Source: Gavia stellata
Taxonomy: Eukaryota > Chordata > Aves > Gaviiformes > Gaviidae
Length of the DNA stretch: 64,000 nt
Direction of reading: 5' to 3'
Assembly (NCBI RefSeq): GCF_030936135.1
Contig: NC_082598.1
Coordinates: 31,676,687-31,740,686 of the forward strand
Shown here: positions 50,206 to 62,275 of the stretch, one piece after another
Layout of the letters: every line of letters begins with the position of its first letter
Position numbering within the stretch: position 1 is the stretch's first letter
The notes under the pieces: model-generated
The model's input: the letters and a program-made list of their open reading frames with translations, nothing else
The model's database searches: none
What the model was told of the DNA's origin: nothing
Translations under genes and position numbers: made by a program

Positions 50206-53200
50206 GTAAGAAAAGCATGCAATAATCCTTTTTAAAGTGAAGTGGTAATTCCCTGGAGTATTGTTCTGGCTTCCCACAATTTGTGGTTCAAAGACTTCTT
50301 AATACATTCTGTTGTCACTTTAGAGACCTTTAATTATTGCAAAGAATATAAGTGTACATTACGCATGCAAAAAAACAGACACAAAAATCATTGTTAATGA
50401 ATAGCTCCAGTTGTATAGTCACTAGTAAGAAACGTTTCGAGTAATAATGAGACAGATTTTAATTTCTTTTAAGTCTGTAGTTAAAACTTCCATTGACTTC
50501 ATGGGGCTAGGGATTTGACCCATTACGTTTTATATACGACATAAAATATGAACTAAAGCAAAGTGCATAGGTTATATATGTAAACATTCTATAAAACCAA
50601 AACCTATGATAATGGGAAATTCAAGTTACTTCTGCCTCCAACCATCAAGCAGCTATCTCTAGTCTGCTCTTTGCACAGTCTCGTAATTGCTGTGTACCAG
50701 CTGTGTGCCTTACTTGCTGGCATGATGGTCTGTCTGTTTGGCAGGAAGGAAGAGCTGTGAAGCTTCGTTAATCTGTAGAAAGGCTTTTAAATGTGTAGAA
50801 ACAGCCTGGTAGTAAACAGTTGAGGAATGGGCCCTTTTATATGACAAGCCACACTTTGTACTTTGCTGTACAAAGAAATCTCTTGATTTCTGATGTTTGA
50901 GAGTGGAAAATATTCTCCTGTTTGATAAATGAAACTGTTTGTCTCCAAAGCAAGCATATAAGTAATAGAAGTAAACATATTTTCTCACTAAAGGGAGAGT
51001 TTCAGGAAAAGAGGATTAAAATTCTTGGAAAATCAGTGAGGCAGCTACAAGTGTCAGGTGATTATATGGCCTTATGTAAGTGCAGTGTTTGGTGTCTAGC
51101 CAAGTATTTCTAAAACTTATAGGGTAACTTCTGTTCACATTTAGGCCAGCATAAATCTGAAAGAACTTAAAAAAAAACAGAGAGCAGTGTTTGCTCCTAT
51201 GTTAGAGATTTTTTTTAAAAAGGAAAAAAGTCTGTATCAAAAGAAATTTCTTTACTACAGGGAATTCCTAAAGGGGTTGATGTGGTTAAAACAGGGGCTT
51301 ACAAGAATTGAATTTTATTCCTGCCTTTCTTGTAGATCTCCTGTACTATATGGGGCAAGCTATCTTTGTGGCTCAATTTCTGTCTTAACTATAGCAAATG
51401 TATTGTGTTTGTGTATATCTGACATTCAGACAATATAGTGTGTTTGTGGGGGGGAGTGGTTGGTAGGTACATTATCTGTTTGTTGTATGGCAGTGTATTA
51501 AAATAATTTTGTTCATTTTTGTTTCATGGAGAAAAACTCTAGTTGGAACTAACTGGGAGAAAATGTTTTTAAGTGGGGTGTGTTTTTTGAAATTTTACTC
51601 CCTTTTAGTCTAGTAGTGCAGGTGGTAATAAACTGCTTCTGAAGTGAACCCATCTTAAATAAATCATTTATTTGTATTGTTTGGTAGATTTTTTTTTTTT
51701 AATGTGTAATAATCTTTCAAAGGCTGTTTTTTTCCAAGATAGCATCCAGAATACAAATTGTTTTCCATAATGTTATTTTTCTTGCACATTCACTCTTTTA
51801 TCTCATGCTTACTTTTTGTGCAGTTTATATCCCATTACTTTTTCATTTCAGGTTTGAAATATCTTTAAACTTGGTGAGAGGCATAATACCATTGAATAAT
51901 TCTCTTTGACTCATGCAAATCTTCAGGTATTTAGAATTAGAAAAGCAAGATCTTACATTGGTAGAACATTGGTTGAAGTGCTGAAGATGACTGGCTAAAT
52001 TTGGTGAGTACTAATTAGGTAGAATTTGTCAGTCTGTCAATCAGTCAGTCTTACAGATTTTCCGGATCACATACTGAACATACACAAAGCAAGAGAGTAG
52101 ATACAGTGAGTTCAAGAATTATCTTCGAAATTATGCTTCTTTCAAAAGAGATCTATGAACTGATGTTCAAACAGAGGCATAAAAAGTTTCCAGATGACAA
52201 CAGAATGAAAGATGTCACAGACGTCTCAGGAAAGGAAGTCAGAATAGGCAAGAATGTATTTGGAAATGTGTTAGCTTTTACTGAAAGTGCAACTTTAGAC
52301 ATCAGAGAAGTCCTGGAATGCCTGCGGGCTGTATTCTCTGTCCCTACTAGGCTTTTAGCGCTGTAGTTGCCCACCAGGCAGCATCAGATCATTGTTGAAA
52401 CCGAACAAGACAACTTTGCAAGAGAGAATACAGAATATGAACCCTTGCTGAGATAATCCAACTGCCATCTGGGTGTTTTTCTGATGAATGGCATTATCAT
52501 ATCTTTTTGTGCCAAATGAGTAAACTATTTTCACCACACAAATACTGTCTACTCCAGCACATGTTACATGCAAACTATCAAGCACAAATTTCAGGGTGAT
52601 CTTTGCAATGTGAATTCACTCTGCCAGTTGGAAACCTATCCAAAGAGTTCTGGTTAGAAAACTAATGCCAAAAGAAGTGTAGGCCTGTGATGAATGATTG
52701 GGTCATCAAAACCCCACAGCTTTCCTGGAGCTTATAAAATGCAACTGCATCCATCACTGCCAAATTAGTGAATAAGTATGTATTAGCAACCAGTTGTGAC
52801 TCAGTTACAGAGAGATGTACAAGCTGAAAATGTATAAGAAAGAAAAGAATGATGGCAAATAGGAGAATGGTATGCAAGAGCATTTCAGGGAAGAATTGGA
52901 AGAGAATAAAGAGAAGAATTAAGATGTTGAGGTATTCTCTAGTGCTTTACAGGAACCTTACAGTACATCTGACCTGGTTTCAGTAAGGAAAATAACACTA
53001 TTGGTTTACAGTCTGTTTAAGTAATATGAATATGTATTCTATATTTGTAGTAAGAACTCTTTTTAATCAATACTTAATCTTTATAAAACAAACATTTTTT
53101 CATAATAAAAGTTATCATAGCTAAACTAGCCCTTAAAGAAGGTTTTCATACTAGCAAAGCCTAGAGATCTGTATTCTCAAAAAGCATTCACTACCTCAGA

Positions 53201-56200
53201 TGTAGCAACTTTTAAGATCTTGAATTTTGGCTCATTGAGTGGTGTTTCTTTGTGCAGTTTGTCTTCCCATATAATAAAGCCTACTCACAGACTTCCCAAA
53301 GCCTCTGAGCAAATCCAGAATTTCTGGCGGCTCATGTTTATGCCACGAGAATGTGGTTTCAGTGGAATAATGTTAGTAATGGACCAATGGCTGCCTGAGT
53401 GAAGCTCTGTGGAAAGAGAAAAGTCACAGAAAAACTTCAACTTTTCGTATCAATTAGAGGAAACTAATTTACAGCAACAGAATATAAATACAGTCAGAGT
53501 TCACATTATAAGATGAGTATATAAAGGAAACAATGTGACATGTTTGACAGGTGTCCTTCCCGGTCTTGGTGCTGTTTGGTATTTCTTGTTGTTCTGTCTT
53601 ACACAGCACTGTTTAGTAGTAAATGCTTTCAAAAGCAGAGGCTATCAAATGGTGTTAGCACATTCCCTCTTCATAACACTGGTAAGTGCAGCATTGAAAA
53701 ATGCTGCCATTACAGAGCAATAAAAGTAAGATTTACCATGAAGAATACCTCCATTATACAACTTTCAGCAGTAGTGCAAAAGGACTTTCTGGAATCGTGG
53801 TGGTATGACCTCAGTCTTTGAAGACACAGCTAGGATTTTGGTTATGCTTATAACAGTACGTACTGCAAAGTGTTGACAAAAAGTTACACTTTTTATTATT
53901 CCTTTGTTCAAGATGCATATTTATCTTGCATTCTGTATGTACCTTTCATCTCAAGATATATTTAGTAAATAATTTATGAAACACTGGAGGTATTTGCCTC
54001 CACTTTTGGGTGGAACAAGCTGCTATATTTCAGCAATGACTTGTTAGGACAAGAAGTAAAGTGCAATGTCTAGTTGATAGTGCAGTGCAAAGATTTGAGA
54101 GGCAAAAAATACACCTTTAGTTGAGATTCACCTCAACATTGGAATGGACATCTCTACTCTCCCAAAAACGCATTAAAACTTACAAAAGCTGTTAGGAGAA
54201 TAATCTCGGTCTTGTCTGAAGAATGCTGCTTTCTGAAATACTATTTTAGTAGAAATATTGCTCTGTGACACTGATTGAGCAGAAGATCAGAGACTACCTA
54301 ATGAATTACTTATGTCACTTCCTGCTGCACCTTGGATTTACATGCCAGGTCTTTTAATTGGGTATGTGATCGACTATTTAATGCTGGGAAAAATAAATAA
54401 GAAAACAAGAAGATTACAAGAAGTAAATTTAAGATGTACAAAAATTTTGAACAACTTGAAATGTAATCAAAGTTGGCATATTTCACCTTTATAACAAATG
54501 AAGCTAACACAAAGAATTTTTTTCGTATCCAAGACTCATAATACAGTGATTTGTGTCTTGGGGGGAGCAACTTTTTTAAACATTTCCTGATATTATCTGC
54601 CAAATTTTGTTAAATGATTTACAGAGTGGTTTCAGGGCTCAGTTATTGTACAGTTCTTCAGTGTTAATATATCACTCTTTCATCTGGAATGGAATTACCA
54701 AGAAAATTATTTCTTGTGGTATTTTCTTGGAAGCAGTAATAATTTTTTGTGTCTCATCACGTTTGAATTCCATGATGATTTTTTAAATGTGTTTAATTTT
54801 TTTAAGATCTTTAATCACTTCCATGTCATTTCTTTCTTTGCCTTTCACAAGAACCTCTAATATTACCAGTAGCAGTACTGTTTCTCTGTGTCATTCTTTG
54901 CCCTATTAGTTACCTCATTGGCTCTCCCTTGCCACGGGGAAATAACATTTTTAAGTAAGTTGTTCAGTTTTTAAAAATAAGTAAGATAAACTGGGATCAA
55001 TTTGTTCAAACCTTTATTTATTCTTCCAAAACTGAACAAATAATTGTGTGCCCTAAACTTGTCTTTTTTTTCCAATTACATCAAGTGGTCTTGTAGAAGA
55101 TAATACTTGTCGCACAAACCTTACCTTACTTTCCTATCAAGTGATCTGCATTCCCCAAGGCTGTGGTATGACTAAAATATGGCTGAAGGAGGAATGTGTC
55201 TAAAAGAACTAGTGATTCTGTAACAGTTGATTCTGATTCTTCGTTAAACATGGGGGGTAAGCGGGAGCTCACAGCCAGTAACTCTCTGCTATACAACCAC
55301 AGAAGACAGAAGGATTGTCTTTGGGCCCTGCAGTCCCTCTCTCCACCGTGCAAGGCTGAGCTCTACATTGAGTTGGAGTTCAGCTTCTGAGCTTTAAATG
55401 TCCCAGGATGAGAGTTGCAGTCCCTTAGCAGAAGTCCAAACATGTAAGAAACTTTTTCCCGTTCTTTTATTGAATTCTTCTAGTTATTTTCCTGCCTACA
55501 TTTCTAAATGTTATCTCTGCAAACATGTATGACCCTTCTAGTTGTTGCTTAACCAGTTGCCTTCTGACAGGATATTTGATGTCCAAAAATGTCAAAGGAA
55601 AAAAGATATTCCATTAGTTATTCTGGTTTTGCAAGTCATTTTCTGAAATAATTTTTTGTGAAAAATTTTTCAAACCAGAAACTTCTTGTAAGTCATAAAA
55701 GGCAGCAATAAGAATTCATATTTTTAGTTTGTTGTAACTTCTCCAAAATGTCTACCACGTTGTTGACTCAGAGTAGCTTTCAGAGTAGGAGAACTGGATC
55801 TCAGCCATCATACTTACATAAGAAAATTTTTTAAAAATTAAGAAATTTGTTGATCTTCAGTCCTTTGACTCCCTAGATTATCCTCACGATAACCTTTGTA
55901 ACCTTTGATTAAAAAGTGCTACACAGAAGAAAGTCTACCTGTTAATGAAGCTTAGTTTACTTATACTGCAAATTAAAAATGTTGCTGGCTACTTTTCAAA
56001 CCAGAATAGTGAATTGTGTTAGAGCACTGAGAAGGTTGATACACAAAAGTAAACAAAAGCAGAACAAATACATAAATAAAAAATCCTGAAACTCAGATTA
56101 ATTAAGTTATGACACATGGTAGCTTTGTTAATTCATCAGAAAAGAATGTTATTATTTTTTAACTTAATGAACACGAGTCTGTTTATCACATGGCTCTATA

Positions 56201-59200
56201 AATAAGTGTCTTTGCAGATGTTTTCTCTTTGTTGAAAATACTTTTTCTCCCCTCAGGGCATGCTACACTATTAAACTAAACTATGAACTTCCTTGCTTAT
56301 TACAGAAGACACTTAGAACACTGTGGCAGGCATAGCATTGGCATAACTTTTTAATATAAATTTTAAGAACTATTTACAGATTATTTCAGTAGTATAGCAC
56401 TGATACATTTTATCTGGCAAAACTTTTTAATGTAAATTTTAAGAACCATTTGCACATTATTTCAGTAGTTCATTGATGCTATGTCTGGTTAACAAAAAAT
56501 GATTGGCTAATTTAATTGATAGTGATATCTCTGATAATGCAATAAATACCATGAATTTCACTGACAGTTAAATGGTCTGGGTCAGTTAGCATAATTTTAT
56601 TATCCTAATTAATTATTTGTCCACCCTATCCATACTTCCTATATCTGCAACCCCCATTTCTTTCATAGTGTGGCTCAGATTTACAATTATTGTCTAATGT
56701 CAAATGCCATGTTGTCACTGTTACCTCAAGAAACCCATCTGTTAATGACTGGACAATTTCTTCAACAGGTGGAATAAACACAATCAGAAAACTGTAAAAC
56801 TCTGAAGGGGGAAAGATGAATGAAAAATCGGGAGTTACTGTGTAGTTTGGGAAAAAAAAAAGAATTCTAACTTGCAATATACTCTGATATACTCTCATTT
56901 ATTTTATATTTCAACCTGAGAGAATTCATTATTCCTGTCTTTTACAGTGAAATACTGAGATCACTTGGAAACTTAAGAATTAGTAAAGAATAATAATAGC
57001 TTTCATTTGCATGCACTGTTTAAATTTGGTACCTGCTGACTTCTCAGCAGTGAAATTTTGCCTTTTTTTTTTAAAGTTAAAATGTTCAAATCTGGGTCTG
57101 CTGACTAAGCTTGTACCTAGAGAGTTAAATATTACAAACCTAAAATGTCTTTGCTTTCCACTCAAGGTTGGCCTGTACTGATGCTTGCAAAGTTAAGCAG
57201 TTGTCACATTCTTTAAATACATCTATCTTGCCCTGGCATAAGAAACATTCAGCACAGTTTGCATGCACTGTAAATTACTTTGGACTCTTTCTAAAGAAAA
57301 GTTCCTTGGCATAGTTTCTAAGAGGCATGCTTCCCTCATTAAAAGAACAGTGTAGAGAAATTAGGTACAAACCCACAAGAAGTGATGAAGAGCTGTAAAA
57401 TTAGCTTTGTATTTTGTGATACTATCTGTGAAATCCTTCCTCAGGTGATACAGAGTGGACATGATGTAAAAACACATTGTAAAAGAAGCTGAAGCTGAAC
57501 AGAACCGTAACAGAAGTCCTGACAGGGCAGCATTCTAGCACTCCGTTGTATAGTGGCCGAGGACATGCATGCCTTTTGCAAAGAAATAACCCAAATGTGA
57601 TGATGTAACATTCGGTTCCAGTAGATGACCTTAGTTTGAATCAGTCACCAACAGAAGAAAAGGAAGGAATGTTGGGTATGTGTTTAGTTGTGATAAGTTA
57701 TTAATGCAGTGTTCATGCAACACTAACATCCATCATACACTCTGACGAATGGAATGCAGTGGTTCTGCTGTGAGGATATATTTATGTTGGATTATCCTGT
57801 GTGTGGCTAATCCAGCTGAATGCTGGGTGTGATTTTCACCATTTTAATCATGCCACTATAGTATCTCTTGTAGGTGAACCACATTACAACCTTACAGCTG
57901 TGGGCTGTGACTTTAGCACTTTTCACATGTGGAAATGGTTTGCTTTCCGTATCTATAGTAACTAACTTCTGACATTTTCACTAACTGCTGTGCATAGGCT
58001 GAGGGTGTATGACTGTTATTATTACCTGCTTTATAACTTATGCCAGAAGGCAATGTAGTATGTAGTACCTAAATTAGCTTGAAATAAAACAGTTCATGAT
58101 GTGAAGTGCTCCAGCTGTGGCAGCAAAGATGCTCATGAAGTTTAATTGACCCTGCCAGAAATAATCTTTACTATCCATAGAGAGATCCTTGGGCATTATA
58201 ATCTAACTTTCTTGATGTCAGCACAGATGAACTACAGTGGCTGCATGGGCTACAATGCCCCCAGCTCCTATCACTTCCCTGAATGGTAGACATGCCTTTT
58301 AGTTGGTGATACAGTAATGGGCAGATGAATTTGTGTTTTCTTCAAAACATTGTTTCCAATTAAATGTCTCATCTTCTCACTGTTTCTAGTCAACTCATAA
58401 ACATTCCTTTGCACATTACATATATAGCACTAAGTGTAGTGGCAGTTACATATGGTGAAGGATTACTCAATGACAGCGTCTTATCTTACCTACGTGTGGA
58501 AGGCCAGAGGTTTTATGATTGTGACATTCCATATTGAACAGAGTTTCTTAAAGATGAACCTAAAGAAATTAGTTTGAAAGCAAAGCCTAAGGGTAAAGAA
58601 ATTATTGGAAAGCAAAATCATGACATCGTATTTCCAAACAGAATATTTTAAATCTTGTTGAGCTGCCACTGTCTGGCTTGTGTCGCTGTGCCCCTTTGCT
58701 AGCACCCAGCCATGTGGGTTTAGGGGCTGTTGATTTCCTCCTCATGTTTTCTTTACTACCATCTCCTTTGGGTTGGGGGCGTAAAACATGAATGGACTTG
58801 GGAGTAAAAACCGTGGGGGAATTAGTGATACTGCAATCAATATTACTTTGTTGGTATCTTTGCACCTTTTCAAGTGAAAGTAATTACGAAGAAAATCTGT
58901 CTCTCACTCCATGTTTCTTGTCACGTTCTCTCTGTCACCATTTTACAACATGTATTTTGCCATTATAGCCTATTTCTTAGTAGGTAACATGTTACAGAGC
59001 ATGGAGTAGCATGTTGCAGAGCACTCAGTGCATATGTTAAGTTCCATACTGTTTCTTCTGGTATGTGTTGTGTATGTAAAGAACTTTCATGAACTAAAAT
59101 ACTTTGTGGCCTTAAAAGCAGACAATATAAGAAGACTTCTTGTATATTGTGAATCTGAAGTCAAAGTGGAATTCATGTAACATCACTTCGTAAATGCTGT

Positions 59201-60782
59201 GGTTTTAAAACTCTGGTTGACAGCTTGTTCTGATATTGGCATTCCATAATAAAAGTAAATGAATGTTTGAGGACAGGGCAGTATGTTCTCTGCCATGCTG
59301 AAAGTGAAAAATGCAGCTCTGGATACTGGAAATTCCTGCCAGACCACACAGTTTGTATTAAATCATCCAACCCTTATGTTGATACTTTGCTGCAATGGTC
59401 CTTTGCTCTGTTCTGCCCTGCGTAGAGGTGGTTAACAAAGATTTGTCCCTGCAAGAGAAGGTATTTAGGCTAAACACAGTCATCCTCATTTATTGCTGTA
59501 ACATGAAAGCATTGTAAAATCTGCAAACAAAGCAGATGGAGAGGAATCTACAGCTTTCGTGATCCACTTACATAATCTTCAGCTTTTCAGCTCCATTTTT
59601 AAGTAGGAAGAGAGCACCTCATCACTTGTATGTACAATCTCTTACCTTTCCCATGCACATAATTTTAGAAGTTTTGAAGTGTCAGGATTCCTTCACATCT
59701 CTAAATATATTAATTATTAAATCCCTTTTAACTGGTTGAAATTAACTTCCTCCTAAACATCCACAAGTAATGATGGTTGTTGGCTCATTTTTTCATCATT
59801 GTTGATAAAACAGCAGATGATGAATGATCAGACAAGTATTGCAATATTCTGGCAGTAATTATTTGTTTACTTAAATTATAAGTGATAATCTAGGCCATGG
59901 TCTTATACATTAGCTGCTCTGCCGTAAAGCCTGCCTATATGGGTAAGTCTCAGTTTATATCTCCTTACTGGGTGCAAAATTCCTTAAATTCTATTAAATA
60001 TGGGGTAAGAGTTGCATAACATATAACAGCTGGCCTTTTATAAATTCATGCTCTAGATTATGCAGAGATAACATTTTGGAGTTAAAATATCAAGCATTGG
60101 TCTGTTTTTTCAGTCTTGCCGAAACCTGCAGTATCAAAGTCATAGTTCTCAAAGGCTTGGAAAAGAAGTTGTGTATGATTTTAAACGCTGGTGCCTTGCT
60201 GACAAGGCATAAGCATAGAGCAAAGAGACAAGATAACACCAATCAGCAAATTAGCAGCTTTTGGCTCCTCCCAAGTTTCAGCTGTGTTCCTACCAGATCT
60301 GTGAAGCAAGCTGTAAGAATTATCTTCCTCTAGGCGCTAGGCAGCAGTTTCCAAGTCTGCTTGCTCCACAATGCCTGCAGAAACTTGGTGGAAACAGCAG
60401 ATTTTATCTTGCCTGGGGACTGTAGTCTGCTGCTTAAAAAGATGGTGGTGACAGTCTGTTCCCTATTAAAAATGCAGTAGTACACTCTACAACTTACATA
60501 ATCATCCACTATGAGGACTGTAATAGAACTCCCGAAAGCATGTCCTTACCAATCTTCTTTTCATATAAGCAGGGACAATAGCCCTGGGGTTTATCTGAAT
60601 ACATCTGAAGAACAAATTCTGCTTTTAGGATATCCTTGGCTCATCAACTTCGTTTATTCATTCACGTCTGTATGTCAAATATGCAGGTTGAAAAGTCTCT
60701 ATTCTGGCAACTGATCCCCTTGTGCTAAGGACTGCATTGCCTTGCACTTGCAAAAAACTGTTTCTAGTCTTATTGGCTATCA
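50206..60782. other. Intergenic DNA, central part of the 27-kb region without genes
   Basis: No coding exon, RNA gene or LTR that I can support. It holds the 76-bp duplication and many short AT-rich runs. An 87-codon open stretch at 52106-52366 matches no protein I recognise. Confidence 0.6.
56340..56491 (+). repeat. 76-bp tandem duplication, diverged
   Basis: Copy one starts at 56340 and copy two at 56416. Both contain ACTTTTTAAT, AAATTTTAAGAAC and ATTATTTCAGTAGT. The first 55 bases match well and the remainder poorly, so this is an older duplication. Confidence 0.85.
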
Positions 60783-61100
60783 AGAGAATCACAGAATCAT
60801 TTAGTTTGGAAGGGAATTCTTGAGATCATCTTGACCAACCCTTGTGCTCAAGCAAGGTCAGCTAGAACTGGTTGCCTAGGACCATGGTTATCAGATTTTT
60901 AATATCTCCACAGATGGAGATTCCACAGCCTCTCTGGGCAACCTGTGCCCGAGTTTGACCACCCTCACAATAAGAGTGTCATCTCGTGTTCAGATGGACT
61001 CTTCTGTGTTTTAATTTGTGCCCATTGCCTCTTGACCTGTTGCTGGGCACTACTGGAATGTCTGACTCCCTCCTCCTTGGTTCCTCCCATAAAGTATTTA
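60783..61100 (-). mobile_element. CR1 LINE 3' fragment (first of an abutting pair)
   Basis: On the minus strand this is CR1 3' end sequence. On plus it begins GAATCACAGAATCATTTAGT and contains ATTCCACAGCCTCTCTGGGC. It is truncated at its 5' side exactly where the next CR1 3' terminus begins, after AAAGTATTTATA. Confidence 0.8.
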
Positions 61101-62275
61101 TAGAATCATAGAATAGTTTGGGTTGGAAAGGACCTTTAAAGGTTATCTAGTCCCACCCTCCCTGCAGTGAGCAGGGACAATGCTCTGCCACTGAGCTATA
61201 CCCCCGCCCAACGCATTAAACCCGTTGATGAGATCCCCCCTGAGCCTTCTCTTCTCCAGGCTGAAGAGTCCCAGCTCTCCTAGCCTCTCCTCATATCACA
61301 GATGTTCCAGTCCCTTAATCATCTTTGTGCTGGAGTCATTCCATTCAGTCCATGTCTCTCTTGTACTGGGGAGCCCAGACCTGGGCAAGCAGTGCTCCAA
61401 GGCGTGGCCTCACCAGTGCTGAGTAGAGGGGAAGGATCACTTTCTTTGACCTGTGAGCAATGCTCTTCATAATACCGCCCAGGATGGTGTTGGCCTTCTT
61501 TGCTGTGAAGGTGCATTGCTGGTTCATGATCAGCTTGTTGTCCACCAGGACCCCAAAGGCCTTCTCTGCAGAGCTGCTTTCCAGCAGGTTGGCCCCCAGT
61601 GTATATGGTGCCTGAGTTTATTCCTCTCCGAAGTCCTCTTCAGGTCTTTGCATTTCCCTGTATTAAATTTCATGAGGTTCCTCTTGACCCAATTCTCTAG
61701 CTTGTCAAGGTCCCACTGAATGGTAGCACAACCATGTGGTGTTTCAGCCACTCCTTTCAGTTTTGTATCATCTGTGAGCTTGCTGAGGTGCACTCTGTCA
61801 CATCATCCAGGTCATTAATGAAGCTGTTAAACAGTATTAGCCCCAGTAATGATCCCTAGGTTACACCACTTGTGACTTGCCTCCAACTGGACTTTGTACC
61901 GCTGATCATGACCCTCCAAGCCTGGCCATTCAGTCAGTTTTCAGTCTATCTCACTGTGTAATCATCTAGCCTTTGATTTGTCAGCTTGTCTATGAGGATG
62001 TTACAGGGTCAGCCTTACTAAAGTTGAGGTGAACAGCATCAGCTGCTCTCCCCTCATCCAACAGGCTAGTCACCTCGTTGCAGAAGGTTATCAGATTGGT
62101 AAAGCATGATTTCCCCTTTGCAAACCCATGCTGACTGCTCCCAATCACCTTCTTTCCCTTCATGTGTTTGGAAATGGTTTCCAGAGTGATTTTCTCCATC
62201 ACCTTCCCATGGATATAAATTACTGCTATATTGTTTGCCTATGGTTGCAGAGGTCAGATAAGCGATTTGATAGGA
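61101..62275 (-). mobile_element. CR1 LINE fragment with reverse-transcriptase remnants (second of the pair)
   Basis: A longer 5'-truncated CR1 on the minus strand. Its 3' end on plus starts TAGAATCATAGAATAG, the usual CR1 terminal repeat. Further along, broken minus-strand frames encode CR1 reverse-transcriptase C-terminal sequence: GSSQHGFAKGKSC, LNFSKADP (from the family's DFSKAFD), then LSKLTDDTK (the FADD catalytic box, here degraded) and KFNTGKCK. Several frameshifts and stops separate these pieces, so the copy is inactive. The element extends to about 62275, where similarity fades. Confidence 0.9.
61530..62202 (-). pseudogene. Decayed CR1 ORF2 (reverse transcriptase) remnant
   Basis: Two main frame pieces of the CR1 reverse transcriptase, 61990-62202 and 61530-61793, lie in the right order on the minus strand but are separated by stops and frame changes. 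The catalytic FADD is LTDD here. It is non-functional and part of the LINE fragment above. Confidence 0.8.

Noticed and set aside
52106-52366. 87-codon open frame with a protein-like composition
   Set aside because: No motif or family is recognised, there is no CpG island or clear splice context, and the length is compatible with chance. A protein search could reopen it.
61225-61719. Plus-strand open frames in the CR1 region
   Set aside because: They are antisense shadows of the minus-strand CR1 element.
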